A stretch of 64,000 nucleotides of DNA from Rhizobiaceae bacterium (GCA_023953835.1 JAMLJB010000001.1:2577501-2641500); one strand, 5' to 3'. Positions 47,721 to 58,584 are shown, counted from the first letter of the stretch. A program made the numbers and translations. Notes: generated by a model not told the origin, from the sequence alone.

Positions 47721-48130
47721 GTGGTGGCAACTGCTGACGTCTCCTTCTTCCCGCCAAGACGAGGGTAGGGGTGATCGGCGGCGTCGAGATTGCGGGACAA
47801 GGGCATCCCGGAAAGCCCTAACTCACTTCGCGAGCTAGCTCTTCTGCGGTGATTCGCCATTTGATTCGCTTTTTTAACGCGAATCATGTCACAGCGCCTT
47901 GACCTTGCGCCAGATTAACGGAATCAGGACGATTCGAGGGATCGCCGGTGGCGGTAATGCGTTGTAATCGGACGGAACGCCGCAATCTCTGGAAGAATCG
48001 GGGGACGCTCCCCACATAGTGGACGCTGAAGAGGCAACGCGGGCGATGCGCACCGACCGAAGCCAACCAATTGCCAAGGTGATATATAGATAACGGGCCG
48101 GCCCAAGGGCCGACGCAGGATGATTGAAGC
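47721..48130 (+). promoter_or_regulatory. rpoD upstream region with clustered GANTC sites
   Basis: About 410 bp without a gene. Six GANTC motifs occur in 149 bp (47851, 47863, 47881, 47921, 47931, 47995). GATTCGC and GCGAATC at 47863-47885 make a 7-bp inverted repeat around an AT-rich loop. GANTC is the CcrM methylation site in alphaproteobacteria, so cell-cycle dependent control of rpoD is plausible. Confidence 0.55.
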
Positions 48131-50158
<2,028 letters not shown>

Positions 50159-50163
50159 TCGGA

Positions 50164-50183
50164 CGGGGCGGCTCAGGGCCGCC
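50164..50183 (+). terminator. Probable terminator after rpoD
   Basis: GGGCGGC-TCAG-GGCCGCCC followed by TTGTT. The stem is strong, but the T-tract is short and interrupted, so it is only moderately convincing. Confidence 0.45.
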
Positions 50184-50210
50184 CTTGTTCCATCTGATTG
50201 AACCATCCGG

Positions 50211-50633
50211 ATGCCGCAACAGAAGATCGCAATCGAGACGACGGGCGCGGGCCTCTATGAGGTTACGGACAGGGTTGCGCGGTTTGTCCGGCAAAATGCC
50301 GTCACCGAGGGACTACTGACCGTTTTCGTCAGGCACACCTCATGCTCGCTGCTTATTCAGGAAAATGCCGATCGGGACGTGCGCCGCGATCTGGATGCGT
50401 ATTTTGCCCGGCTCGTGCCGCCTGCCGACGATCCATCCATGCGCTATCTGGTGCACAGGCTGGAGGGACCGGATGACATGCCGGCGCATATCAAGGCGGC
50501 GTTGACTGCGGTGTCACTCTCGATTCCGGTCTCCCAGGGGCAGCTTGTGCTCGGCACCTGGCAAGGCATTTATCTGTTCGAGCATCGTCGCGCGCCGCAC
50601 CGAAGGGAAATCGTGCTGCATCTGGGCGCATGA
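50211..50633 (+). CDS. YjbQ/UPF0047-family protein
   Basis: This 140-residue protein carries FVRHTSCSLLIQENADRDVRRDL and HRLEGPDDMPAHIKAAL, the conserved blocks of UPF0047. Later QGQLVLGTWQGIYLFEHRRAPHRREI matches the C-terminal motif. Some members have thiamine-phosphate synthase activity in vitro; the physiological role is unclear. Encoded 52 bp after rpoD. Confidence 0.9.
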   Translation: MPQQKIAIETTGAGLYEVTDRVARFVRQNAVTEGLLTVFVRHTSCSLLIQENADRDVRRDLDAYFARLVPPADDPSMRYLVHRLEGPDDMPAHIKAALTAVSLSIPVSQGQLVLGTWQGIYLFEHRRAPHRREIVLHLGA

Positions 50634-50637
50634 AAAA

Positions 50638-50674
50638 GACGATGCCGGGGAGGGAGGTCACCCCCGGCATCGTC
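50638..50674 (-). terminator. Rho-independent terminator of the coiled-coil gene
   Basis: A 13-bp stem GACGATGCCGGGG / CCCCGGCATCGTC is followed on the minus strand by TTTTT. It ends the gene at 50688-51143. Confidence 0.85.
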
Positions 50675-50687
50675 ATGGCGCCACCGC

Positions 50688-51143
50688 TCAGGACCCGGTG
50701 GCAGCCGACCTTGACCGGCGTCTCAATACGATTTCCCTTGCGCGCTTGAGTTCGACCAGCCGGCGGCGCTTGCGCTGGAAGGTAAAACGCGCGATCGCCA
50801 ACCTGCTTTCGAGATCCGAGACGCGCAGGTGCAGCGCGTCCTCTTCCTTTTCCTGTTCACTGATTGCCGCCTCGACATGGCGGACCAGAATCTCGGAACC
50901 GGCGCGGCGCGCCAGACGCGCCCGGTTCTCAAGGTCCGAAATCCGTGCCGTGCAGGCCCGCAGGCTTTTTTGCTCGATGCGCAGGTGCAGCTTCAGCCAA
51001 TCCAGCGTCTGCTTGATCTCGCGGCACTGGGCGCGCGCCTCCGCGAGGTGCCTGTCGATGAGCTCCAGCGTGACTTCGCCGCCGGCCTTGTCCTCGGTTG
51101 AAAATTCTTCTCCAGTCATCAGAAACAACGTGCCGTTTGTCAT
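50688..51143 (-). CDS. Coiled-coil protein of unknown function
   Basis: This 151-residue protein is almost entirely alpha-helical with heptad character (EVTLELIDRHLAEARAQCREIKQTLDWLKLHLRIEQKSL..., ISEQEKEEDALHLRVSDLESRLAIARFTFQRKRRRL) and a basic tail (LRRRSRSAATGS). No family recognised. ATG 51143 follows GGGAGCGGATC. It has a long, hairpin-rich upstream region, beyond which lies the left cluster of TGAAC-N3-GTTCA operators, so it may belong to the regulon of the TetR gene. Confidence 0.6.
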   Translation of the reverse strand: MTNGTLFLMTGEEFSTEDKAGGEVTLELIDRHLAEARAQCREIKQTLDWLKLHLRIEQKSLRACTARISDLENRARLARRAGSEILVRHVEAAISEQEKEEDALHLRVSDLESRLAIARFTFQRKRRRLVELKRAREIVLRRRSRSAATGS

Positions 51144-51190
51144 GATCCGCTCCCATGTGCCGGGAAGCCCCGATTGGTTCTTTTGCGTCC

Positions 51191-51312
51191 GGCGAGAGGA
51201 TGAACCCCGCAATTCATCCTCTCGCCAGGCCCCGCAGCCCCGCGCCCTTGTTGTCGAAATCTGTTGGTTTTTCCTCGACTGCTGTCCTGACCGGAGCATC
51301 GCTCCGGCCAGG
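51191..51312 (-). promoter_or_regulatory. Two long hairpins in the leader of the coiled-coil gene
   Basis: On the minus strand, CCTGGCCGGAGC-GAT-GCTCCGGTCAGG (51286-51312) is followed by GGCGAGAGGATGAA-8 nt-TTCATCCTCTCGCC (51191-51226), a perfect 14-bp stem. Neither has a T-run, so they are not classical terminators. They could stabilise the leader RNA or regulate translation. Confidence 0.5.
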
Positions 51313-51317
51313 ATCGG

Positions 51318-51383
51318 TCAGCGCCCCCGCTCGCCCGAAAAATTCGACAGGCGATTGTGTCGGACTTCGATTGTCGCTGACAT
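51318..51383 (-). CDS. Possible 21-residue leader peptide
   Basis: ATG at 51383 follows GGGAGGTAAG, an excellent ribosome-binding site, and the short frame (MSATIEVRHNRLSNFSGERGR) ends at 51318. It lies just downstream of a predicted promoter and the left operator cluster. It may be a leader peptide or a small toxin-like product; no similarity known. Confidence 0.35.
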   Translation of the reverse strand: MSATIEVRHNRLSNFSGERGR

Positions 51384-51402
51384 CTTACCTCCCGCCATGT
51401 CT

Positions 51403-51590
51403 TGAACTTCGTTCATAGAGACACCATAGCATGTTCTGAACGGTGTTCAAGACTTATTTTGAACAAAGTTCACCTTGTTCCGCATTTTTCTTGCGTCGCA
51501 TGGGCATGATGGGCCGGTCTCGCCGCGATCGAAATGAATCCGGTTCAAAAACCTTGAACTATGTTCACATTTGTGCCTGAATCATGTTCC
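51403..51590 (+). promoter_or_regulatory. Six-operator array TGAAC-N3-GTTCA between divergent genes
   Basis: Left cluster: 51403-51415, 51437-51449 and 51460-51472. Right cluster: 51535-51547, 51555-51567 and 51578-51590 (the first and last with one or two mismatches). A minus-strand promoter TTGAAC-N16-TATGGT (51445-51450 / 51423-51428) overlaps the middle left operator. The adjacent TetR protein gene is the obvious source of the repressor; TetR-type autoregulation is inferred. A 13-bp palindrome with 3-bp spacer is compact for TetR, which usually needs slightly longer sites. Confidence 0.7.
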
Positions 51591-51640
51591 AAGGGACGAG
51601 TCCGATCGTTTGCCGCGAAAGCGGCTGGAGGAAAGTTTGA

Positions 51641-52270
51641 ATGGCATTGGACAAGGATGAAGTCAGTTCGCGCGTGCTCGACATCGCCGAGGACCTTCTG
51701 AACGAAGGCGGTGCGATCAATCTCAAGGCGCGGACGATTGCAGAGAAGGCGGGCATCGCCGTCGGCTCGATCTACAATCTCTACGGTGATCTCGACGGCT
51801 TGCATCTGGCCGTGAATTTCCGGCTGCTCGACAGGCTGGCGCGCGCCGGAATGCAGACGATGATGCACATCCAGACATCGAAGGTGACGGATACGAAGCA
51901 ACGCCTGCTTGCCCTTGCGCGCACCTATCTGGAATATGTCGCGGCGCATCCGCAAAGCTGGGCGGCGCTGCTGGCCTTCAGCCCGACGCGCATCGAGGCA
52001 TCGCGTCGGGAGGATTATCTGGGTCGGCTGGACGGCTTGTTCGGCATCATCACGCAGGTGCTGCTCGACGACGACAAGCTCGCGCTCGACGAGGAGGAAT
52101 GCGTGCTGAACGCGCGGATCCTGTGGTCAAGCGTGCACGGCATCGTCACCAGCGGCGCGAGCAGCCGGTCGAATGCGAACCCGGAAGAGGAAACATGGCG
52201 GCAGGTCGACCATCTCGTAACGGTCTATCTCGCCGGGCTGGAACGCCATCCGGGACGCTCGACCCATTGA
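51641..52270 (+). CDS. TetR/AcrR-family transcriptional regulator
   Basis: This 209-residue protein has an N-terminal HTH (VLDIAEDLLNEGGAINLKARTIAEKAGIAVGSIYNLYGDLDGLHLAV, about residues 10-55). The C-terminal ligand domain resembles the TetR_C family in rhizobial regulators. It stands right of the six-operator array, which likely includes its own operator. The effector is unknown. Confidence 0.92.
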   Translation: MALDKDEVSSRVLDIAEDLLNEGGAINLKARTIAEKAGIAVGSIYNLYGDLDGLHLAVNFRLLDRLARAGMQTMMHIQTSKVTDTKQRLLALARTYLEYVAAHPQSWAALLAFSPTRIEASRREDYLGRLDGLFGIITQVLLDDDKLALDEEECVLNARILWSSVHGIVTSGASSRSNANPEEETWRQVDHLVTVYLAGLERHPGRSTH

Positions 52271-52324
52271 CGCGCCGACGCCCGCGCGCCAAGACAGATG
52301 CACGCAATTGATCGGGAGGCTTCG

Positions 52325-52612
52325 ATGTCGTTTTTCAGGAAGCTGTTCGGGGGCGGCGGCGAAACTGCCGCAAGCGAACCGGAAGTTGCAGGCGAAGCCG
52401 AGCATCGCGGCTTCGTCATCAAGGCGACGCCCTTCAAGCAGGATGGGCAGTACCAGACCTGCGGGATCATTTCGAAAGAGGTTGGCGGCGAGATGAAGGA
52501 GCATCGCTTCATCCGCGCGGACCGTTTTGCCGGGCTGGACGACGTGGTTCAACTGACCTTGAGCAAGGGCCGCCAGATCATCGACGAGCAGGGCGAGAGG
52601 CTGTTTGGCTGA
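52325..52612 (+). CDS. HlyU-family protein
   Basis: This 95-residue protein has a short N-terminal tail (FFRKLFGGGG) and a conserved HlyU domain (EHRGFVIKATPFKQDGQYQTCGIISKEVGGEMKEHRFIRADRF). HlyU proteins are small putative transcription regulators; function in alphaproteobacteria is not established. ATG 52325 follows GGGAGG. It lies 54 bp after the TetR gene and could be co-transcribed. Confidence 0.85.
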   Translation: MSFFRKLFGGGGETAASEPEVAGEAEHRGFVIKATPFKQDGQYQTCGIISKEVGGEMKEHRFIRADRFAGLDDVVQLTLSKGRQIIDEQGERLFG

Positions 52613-52699
52613 ACGCGGAAGCGCCCCTCACCCCCGCCTTGACGGGGGAGAAGGGAACCGCATCGACGCCCGAGCCAAACAAAGGCGCCGAGGCATTTG

Positions 52700-53347
52700 T
52701 TACGCGGCGGCGGTCGCGAGCGGCTTTTCTGCGGCCTGCTTCACAATGGCGTCGATCTGCTTGCCAGCCTTTTCAAGTGCCGCCTTGACCGCATCCTCGC
52801 CCATGCCCATGCCTTCCACACGGATGACCTCGACATCGGTCATGCCGTTGAAGCCGAGCACGCCCTTGAGATAGGGAACGGCGAAATCCATGACGGCCGC
52901 CGGGCCTTCCGAGTAGACGCCACCGGAGGCGAGGACGACATAGACCTTCTTGCCCTTGACCAGGCCCTGCGGACCGTCCGGTCCGTAGGCGAAAGTGCGG
53001 CCCGAACGCGAGACGTGGTCGATCCACGACTTCAGCGTGGACGAGATCGAGAAATTGATGAGGCCGGTGGCGAGGATGATGTGGTCGGCGGCGAATAGTT
53101 CGTCGACCGCCGCATCCGAAACGCCGACGACCTTCGCCTGCGCCGGGGTGCGCGACTCAGCCGGGGTGTAGATGCCGGACGCATAGTCGGGCTCGATGTG
53201 CGGCAGCGGCTTCTTGACGAGGTCGCGCACGGTGAGCGTGCTGCCGGGCAGCGCCGCCTGAAGCTTGCCGGCAAATTCGGTCGCCACGCGGGTCGACTGG
53301 GAGGAGTCGCCGCGCGGGCTGGAGGTAACGAGAAGGATATTGGACAT
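52700..53347 (-). CDS. azoR: FMN-dependent NADH-azoreductase
   Basis: This 215-residue protein begins NILLVTSSPRGDSSQSTRVATEFAGKL, with the FMN-binding signature of AzoR. The motif FNFSISSTLKSWIDHVSRSGRTFAYGPDGPQGLVKGKKVYVVLASGG follows. It reduces quinones and azo compounds using NADH. Divergent from a LysR gene (124-bp gap), which is the likely regulator. Upstream frame to 53416 is rejected. Confidence 0.9.
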   Translation of the reverse strand: MSNILLVTSSPRGDSSQSTRVATEFAGKLQAALPGSTLTVRDLVKKPLPHIEPDYASGIYTPAESRTPAQAKVVGVSDAAVDELFAADHIILATGLINFSISSTLKSWIDHVSRSGRTFAYGPDGPQGLVKGKKVYVVLASGGVYSEGPAAVMDFAVPYLKGVLGFNGMTDVEVIRVEGMGMGEDAVKAALEKAGKQIDAIVKQAAEKPLATAAA

Positions 53348-53471
53348 TGTTTTGGCTCCGTATCTTGCGGCGTCGAAAGACGCCTTCATTCCGAAGCTGA
53401 AAATAGGACTGGACACCCATCCAAAAAATCGGGAAAATATCTATCATATACATCCATAAAGTTGATGGGTC

Positions 53472-54434
53472 ATGCAGGCGAACCCGACGCTCGATCAGTT
53501 GCAGGTGTTTCTGGCCGTTGCGGAGGAGGGCAGTTTTTCCGCTGCCGCGCGCAGGCTCAACCGCGCGCAATCCGTGGTCAGCTACATGATCGCGAACCTC
53601 GAAGCGCAACTGGAGATGCCGCTGTTCGAGCGCGAGGGCACGCGCGAGCCGCGACTGACGCCGGAGGGCAAGGCGATGCTGCCGGATGCGCGGCGCATGA
53701 TCGGCGTGCTGAACGATATTCGTTCGCGGGCCGAGGGCATGAAGCTCGGGCTTGAGTCGGAACTGGCGATCGCGGTGGACGTATCGCTGCCGTCCCCGGC
53801 GCTGGTCGAGGCGCTCAAAGGCTTCGAGCATCAGTTTCCGTCCGTCACGCTCAAGCTCAATGTGGGCGCGCTGGGCGTCGTTTGGGATCAGTTGCTGAAC
53901 CAGAAATGCGACATCGGCTTCGGCGGCCAATTGATCGGCGCGACCGATGAGTTGATCTCCGTTCGTATCGGCGATGCCAGCATGATTCCGGTCGCCGCAC
54001 CCCACCATCCGCTGGCTGTCTATAAGGGCAGGGTGCCGCTGGCGGTGGTGCGGGAGAACATCCAGCTTGTGATTTCCGACGCGTCGCGAATGACGGAGGG
54101 CAAGGATTTCGGGGTGTTCGCCTATCGAACCTGGCGCATGACCGACCCCTCCACCAAACGCGACCTTATCCTTTCCGGTCTTGGCTGGGGCGGCCTGCCC
54201 ACATGGATGGTGACCGAGGATATCGAAGCCGGGCGGCTCAAGGCGCTCGACCTGGAGCCTTATCCGGTGCGGCCTTATTCGCTGTTCGCGTTCCACCGCG
54301 CCGATTCCATGCCGGGACCGGCGGCAACCTGGCTGATCGAACGATTCAAGGAAGAATTGCCGAAGGTCTGCGCGATCATGAAGCCGCGCAGGGGCATCAT
54401 CGATGGCCTGAGGGTCGCAGCGGACAATCTGTAA
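53472..54434 (+). CDS. LysR-family transcriptional regulator
   Basis: This 320-residue protein has an N-terminal HTH (LDQLQVFLAVAEEGSFSAAARRLNRAQSVVSYMIANLEAQLEMPLFERE) and a LysR substrate-binding domain (about residues 95-300). Divergent from azoR; probably senses a quinone, an electrophile or oxidative signal and activates azoR. The effector is inferred from neighbourhood only. Confidence 0.9.
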   Translation: MQANPTLDQLQVFLAVAEEGSFSAAARRLNRAQSVVSYMIANLEAQLEMPLFEREGTREPRLTPEGKAMLPDARRMIGVLNDIRSRAEGMKLGLESELAIAVDVSLPSPALVEALKGFEHQFPSVTLKLNVGALGVVWDQLLNQKCDIGFGGQLIGATDELISVRIGDASMIPVAAPHHPLAVYKGRVPLAVVRENIQLVISDASRMTEGKDFGVFAYRTWRMTDPSTKRDLILSGLGWGGLPTWMVTEDIEAGRLKALDLEPYPVRPYSLFAFHRADSMPGPAATWLIERFKEELPKVCAIMKPRRGIIDGLRVAADNL

Positions 54435-54479
54435 CCAAGCGAGGGCGACCATGTGCGGGCCGAGCCCGCACATATGTCG

Positions 54480-56270
54480 TCAGTTGGCGCTCGCGACAGG
54501 GGCGACGAGCGGCGTGATGCGGCGGATCGCAACGCGACGATTCTCGCGTTCCGGTCCCTCGGTGCGCACCTTGAGGAAGCGTTCGCCATAGCCCTGTGTC
54601 GAGAGGTTCTCGGGCGGAATGCCGAACACGTTCGTCAATGCGTCCGCCACCGCCTCGGCGCGCCGGTCGGAAAGCGCGAGGTTGGCGATGTCCGAACCCA
54701 CCGCATCCGTGTGGCCTTCGATAAGGAAGGTCTCCGCCGGGTTCGCTTCAAGCAACCGCTGCATGGCCGTTGCAACGCCTTCGAGCCGCACGATCTCGCT
54801 TTCCTGTATGGACGCCTGCCCGAACTCGAAGGTGATCGTGTCGAGGTCGATCCTTCGCGTCTTGTCGCGAATGCGGGCGGAGCGCTTGACCTCATCGACG
54901 GAATAGAGCCGCTCGACGCGCTCCACCGGAGGTTCACTCAGGAAGTCGTAATAGTCGTCCGGCGCGCGGGCGCGTTCGGCATCGAAGATGTAGTCATCGA
55001 CCGGAATGCCGAGTTGCATCGGCGGCAGGTCGTCGCCGGGGTCCCGCCATTCCCGCACGCGGTCAAGGTCGTTGTCCTCGACATAGACCAGAACATATTC
55101 CCGGCCATCCGGCATGATGCGCGAGCGCCGGATCACGTCGCCATATCGATTGCGGATGGTTACGACCTGTATGCCGTTCGGGCGCTGGATCACCTCGCGG
55201 GTTCGACCGCGCGGAAGGTCCTCGTAGTACACATCCCGGGCGCCACGCCCAAGGCGCTGCCTGTCGTCGCTCTCGACGATGGCCTGCCCGCCGAAATCGA
55301 GGATGGTGCGATCGCCCATGCGCCGGACCACCTCGGCGCCTTCAGGTCGTTCGCGGCGCAGCATTTCTGGCGCGGATTGCCTCCGCGTGCCCTTTTCCCG
55401 CGTCAGCGGAACGATGCTCTCGGGCCGCACAGCCTCCTGCGCAGCGCGGTCATCGGTTGGCGGCGGCCCGGCTTTCACGACGGGACGCGGCTTTGCGCTG
55501 CCTGCCGCATTCTGCCTGTCCTGTCCGCGTGGACGGACGGGGTTTTCGCCCGATTTCTGGCTGTCGAGCACGGGTGCCGTCGCTGCGTCATTGGGAGCCG
55601 TAGTTGGCTGTTCGGGCAGTGCCCGTGGCTTGGGTCGCACCACCTGCGGCTGGGGCTGGGGCTGCGCGGTGCTTCTCCTTGGAAGTTCCTTCGGCCTCGG
55701 AACAGGTTGCTGCGCAGTGTCGGGGGCTGGTGCCGACTTCTGCGTGGGCCGGACCGGAAGCGGCGATGGTTCGGCCCGATCTACAGGGGCGGGAGCTTCC
55801 TGCTCGCGATGCTTGCGTTTGGGCGGAGCCTCCGGCCGCAGTTCCGGCGCCGCGCGCCTTGTGGGCAACTGCTCGGCCTGAGGCTTTTTCGCCCGCGGCG
55901 CGGGCGCGCGTTCCGGTTCCGGCAACGCGGCGGGCTTTGGTTTACGTGGAGCCGGCGCTTCCGCCTTGGGCGCTGGAGACTCCTTGGGTTTCCGCTTCGG
56001 CGCGGCAGGCAATTGCTGCTTCTCCAGCGGGGATGCCTGCGGCTGCGACTGATCGCTGCGATCCGATCCGCCGTCTTGTCCATGCCTGCGCTTTCTGTCC
56101 ACGGGCAGGCAATTCTCCCCCTCGCAATCTGCCTGTGCAAGGACGATCGCGGCGCGCGAAGCCTGCGGGACGGCGGGCGCGGGCGCCGCGACCTGTGTTG
56201 CATATGCAGAAGTTGAGGCCAGCAGCAGCGCGATTGCGCCGCCCGCGAAATGAGCCTGTGATCTGTTCAT
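54480..56270 (-). CDS. OmpA-family protein with long Pro/Arg/Lys-rich region
   Basis: This 596-residue protein has a signal peptide (about 1-25). A disordered Pro/Lys/Arg/Ala-rich segment of about 250 residues ([23 protein letters not shown]) is followed by a middle domain that mentions [13 protein letters not shown] and a C-terminal OmpA domain (about 470-585: [68 protein letters not shown]). Peptidoglycan-associated protein. ATG 56270 follows CGGAGACG. Confidence 0.87.
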   Translation of the reverse strand: MNRSQAHFAGGAIALLLASTSAYATQVAAPAPAVPQASRAAIVLAQADCEGENCLPVDRKRRHGQDGGSDRSDQSQPQASPLEKQQLPAAPKRKPKESPAPKAEAPAPRKPKPAALPEPERAPAPRAKKPQAEQLPTRRAAPELRPEAPPKRKHREQEAPAPVDRAEPSPLPVRPTQKSAPAPDTAQQPVPRPKELPRRSTAQPQPQPQVVRPKPRALPEQPTTAPNDAATAPVLDSQKSGENPVRPRGQDRQNAAGSAKPRPVVKAGPPPTDDRAAQEAVRPESIVPLTREKGTRRQSAPEMLRRERPEGAEVVRRMGDRTILDFGGQAIVESDDRQRLGRGARDVYYEDLPRGRTREVIQRPNGIQVVTIRNRYGDVIRRSRIMPDGREYVLVYVEDNDLDRVREWRDPGDDLPPMQLGIPVDDYIFDAERARAPDDYYDFLSEPPVERVERLYSVDEVKRSARIRDKTRRIDLDTITFEFGQASIQESEIVRLEGVATAMQRLLEANPAETFLIEGHTDAVGSDIANLALSDRRAEAVADALTNVFGIPPENLSTQGYGERFLKVRTEGPERENRRVAIRRITPLVAPVASAN

Positions 56271-56390
56271 AATCGTCTCCGGTCTGGCGTCCCATCGCGA
56301 GCCGAACCGCTGGCGGGCCGCAAAGTTCCCTTTGCTGGCGTAAATCGTCAAAACCTTGACGGCAGGCGGAGGTGCTGCCAAACCGCCGCC

Positions 56391-56837
56391 ATGACGATCC
56401 CATTCTGGAAGGCGAAGCCGCTTGAGCGCATGACCGCGCAGGAATGGGAGTCGCTTTGCGACGGCTGCGGAAAGTGCTGTCTTTCCAAGCTGGAAGACGA
56501 GGATACCGGCGATATCTACTGGACGTCGGTGGGTTGTCGCCTGCTGGATTGCGAGACGTGCCGGTGCAGGGATTATCCGAACCGGCTGAAGGTCGTGGAC
56601 GATTGCGTCGGCCTGACGCCCGACAAGGTGCGCAGTCTTGGCTGGCTTCCGCAGACATGCGCCTATCGGCTGGTCGCCGAAGGACGGGACCTCTACTGGT
56701 GGCACCATCTCGTTTCAGGATCGTTCGACACCGTGCACGAGGCCGGAATCTCCGTGCGCGGACGCGTCACCGCCCTTGAGACCGACCTTGCGGAGCCGGA
56801 AGACTATTTCGAACACATGCTCGACGGCGAAATGTGA
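56391..56837 (+). CDS. YcgN-family cysteine cluster protein (UPF0260)
   Basis: This 148-residue protein has the conserved Cys pattern [33 protein letters not shown] and TCAYR. The family (YcgN/YkgJ-like) probably binds a metal or Fe-S cluster; physiological role unknown. Divergent from the OmpA-like gene. Confidence 0.88.
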   Translation: MTIPFWKAKPLERMTAQEWESLCDGCGKCCLSKLEDEDTGDIYWTSVGCRLLDCETCRCRDYPNRLKVVDDCVGLTPDKVRSLGWLPQTCAYRLVAEGRDLYWWHHLVSGSFDTVHEAGISVRGRVTALETDLAEPEDYFEHMLDGEM

Positions 56838-56997
56838 ACGCTGCAACTGCTTGTCAAACATTGCCGGCGTAAAATCGCGACAGACGCCTGTGGCCCAGCG
56901 GATGAACGCGGGATGAATGCACGCTTCGGTCACCATTCAGCCGTGCTGTGGGATTAGTGCGCTGCTCAAAGCGAGCATTGGCGGAAAGGAGCCAACA

Positions 56998-57465
56998 ATG
57001 TTCAGGACAGCAAAAGCGGTGGTGCTATCGGTCTTGCTTGGCGCAAGCGCGGTTTCCCTTGCCCCTGCGAGCGCGCAGGCAGATAGCCTTTACTTCTCAC
57101 TTGGATTTGGTGGCCCGCGTGGCGACGTGGTGCTTGACGACGGCTACAGGCCCGCAAGTGACGTACGGCGTCCAAGCTGGGACCGCCCGCCTCCCGGTTG
57201 GGACCGGCCCCGCCCCAGTTGGGATCGGCCGCCTCCATATTGGGGTCGTCCCTTGCCGCCGCCGACCTGGAACCGTCCGCCCGACAACTGGGCGGGGCCC
57301 GGGTGCACGCCCGGCTATGCAGTGCGGAAGGCGTACAGGATGGGGCTGGATCGTCCATTCGTCGCGCGTGAAAACGGCCGCATGATCGTCGTCGCCGGTG
57401 TGGGCGCGCGCGGACGTGAATGGATTTCCTTCGGACGCTATCCCGGTTGCCCCATCCTCAGATAG
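56998..57465 (+). CDS. Exported protein with Pro/Trp/Asp/Arg repeats
   Basis: This 155-residue protein has a signal peptide ending ASAQA (about residue 25) and a central low-complexity repeat of P-x-WDRPPPGWDRP type (about residues 58-95). The C-terminal domain includes CTPGYAVRKAYRMGLDRPFV and RGREWISFGRYPGC, with two Cys. No family recognised. ATG 56998 follows AAAGGAG. The repeat is similar to bacterial Pro-rich envelope proteins. Confidence 0.78.
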   Translation: MFRTAKAVVLSVLLGASAVSLAPASAQADSLYFSLGFGGPRGDVVLDDGYRPASDVRRPSWDRPPPGWDRPRPSWDRPPPYWGRPLPPPTWNRPPDNWAGPGCTPGYAVRKAYRMGLDRPFVARENGRMIVVAGVGARGREWISFGRYPGCPILR

Positions 57466-57516
57466 AGGCAAGCGGATACACCGGACGCGCATGTCGCGCG
57501 ATTTGATTTGCATTTT

Positions 57517-57550
57517 ACGACCCCGGCCGTGCGGCCGGGGTCGTGTTTTT
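57517..57550 (+). terminator. Rho-independent terminator
   Basis: ACGACCCCGGCC-GTGC-GGCCGGGGTCGT followed by GTTTTT. Strong stem with a short T-tract after the Pro/Trp-repeat protein gene. Confidence 0.9.
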
Positions 57551-57555
57551 GCGGG

Positions 57556-58269
57556 CTATCTCAATTCATAGCTGACGGTGACCTGCACCCGGTAAACGTT
57601 TTCGCCTGCCTCGACGGGGGGAGCAGCGGCATCTGCCCGGAATTTGGCCTGCGCCATGGGCATGGGCGGTGCGACGGGATTTGTTTCCGAGATTTCCAGC
57701 ACATTTCCGAGTGACACGCCTGCCGCTTGGGCAAGCGTCTTTGCCTTGGCGATGGCATCGGCGACCGCCTTCTTGCGGGCCTCCTCCTGCGCCTGCGCCG
57801 GGTTTTCGTTCAGGAAGGTGATGTCGCCACCCTGATTGACGCCGAGCGACACGGATTTATCGAGAATTTCGCCGGTCTTTTCGATGTCGCGGATGCGCAC
57901 CGAAAGGGTGTTGGTGACCTGGTAGGCCGCAAGGACTGCTTCCTGTCCGCCATCCGGCTTTTGGGGATAGTCATAACGCGGATTGATCTGAATCCCTGCG
58001 GTCTGGAGGTCCCTGTCGGCGATGCCCGACGATTTCATTGCGGCGACCACTGCTGCCATCGCGTCATTGTTGGCGGTGAGCGCATCGCGTGCGGTCTTTG
58101 CCTCGCGCATGACGGCGATTGTGAGAATAGCGATGTCGGGCGCCATGGTGGCTTCGCCTTCGCCCGTCACTGTTATGTGGGGCGGCCTCATGTTACGCCC
58201 TTGCGCGTGTGCGGCAAAGGGCAGGGCGAGGGTGGCGGCAAGCGCGATGGCAAGCGCGGCTTTCTTCAT
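57556..58269 (-). CDS. SIMPL-domain (DUF541) periplasmic protein
   Basis: This 237-residue protein has a signal peptide (about 1-22) and a SIMPL/DUF541 domain with ITVTGEGEATMAPDIAILTIAVMREAKTARDALTANN, VTNTLSVRIRDIEKTGEILDKSVSLGVNQ and ARKKAVADAIAKAKTLAQAAGVSLGNVLEI. Family functions are unclear (E. coli YggE affects oxidative stress). Located between a Pro/Trp-repeat protein gene and the tRNA gene. Confidence 0.92.
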   Translation of the reverse strand: MKKAALAIALAATLALPFAAHAQGRNMRPPHITVTGEGEATMAPDIAILTIAVMREAKTARDALTANNDAMAAVVAAMKSSGIADRDLQTAGIQINPRYDYPQKPDGGQEAVLAAYQVTNTLSVRIRDIEKTGEILDKSVSLGVNQGGDITFLNENPAQAQEEARKKAVADAIAKAKTLAQAAGVSLGNVLEISETNPVAPPMPMAQAKFRADAAAPPVEAGENVYRVQVTVSYELR

Positions 58270-58398
58270 TGTTTACTCCGCTCCGAAGGGTATTCATGGC
58301 GAACCGCACATAAGGCGAGGATTGTGGGATCAATACGGCATTGCGCAAGCACGCGACGGCTTGTGCACGACACAAAAAGACACTAAGGCACCCGCGTG

Positions 58399-58474
58399 GG
58401 GCCTGTAGCTCAATGGTTAGAGCCGGCGGCTCATAACCGCTTGGTTGGGGGTTCGAGTCCCTCCGGGCCCACCA
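58399..58474 (+). tRNA. tRNA-Ile2 (anticodon CAU, expected lysidine-modified)
   Basis: This is a 76-nt cloverleaf including CCA. The acceptor stem is GGGCCTG/CGGGCCC (one G-U), the D arm GCTC-AATGGTTA-GAGC, the anticodon stem GGCGG/CCGCT with loop CTCATAA (anticodon CAT), and the T arm GGGGG-TTCGAGT-CCCTC. Its features resemble E. coli ileX (GACTCATAATCGCTTGG versus GGCTCATAACCGCTTGG), so it decodes AUA after C-to-lysidine change rather than AUG. Methionine elongator is less likely. Confidence 0.88.
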
Positions 58475-58545
58475 AAGACTTTGAAATGATTGGGTTTTTC
58501 GGCGTTGCGCCCAACATGCGCCCATCCGCGCGCAACGTATAGACA

Positions 58546-58584
58546 CAAAAAAAGACGCCCCGGCCTGAGCCGGCGCGCTTTTTG
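58546..58584. terminator. Bidirectional terminator between tRNA and cyclase operon
   Basis: CGC-C-CCGGC-CTGA-GCCGG-C-GCG (58556-58577) is followed by CTTTTTG on the plus strand and by a T-run (A-run 58547-58553) on the minus strand. It would end both the tRNA transcript and the minus-strand cyclase operon. Confidence 0.8.

Noticed and set aside
52620..52660. Another RIME-like arm after hlyU
   Set aside because: CCCCTCACCCCCGCC...GGGGGAGAAGG matches only part of the arm; too degenerate to call.
58399..58474. tRNA-Met (CAU)
   Set aside because: The anticodon loop and stems resemble ileX more than elongator Met; the lysidine-modified isoleucine tRNA is the better call, though only TilS determinants would prove it.
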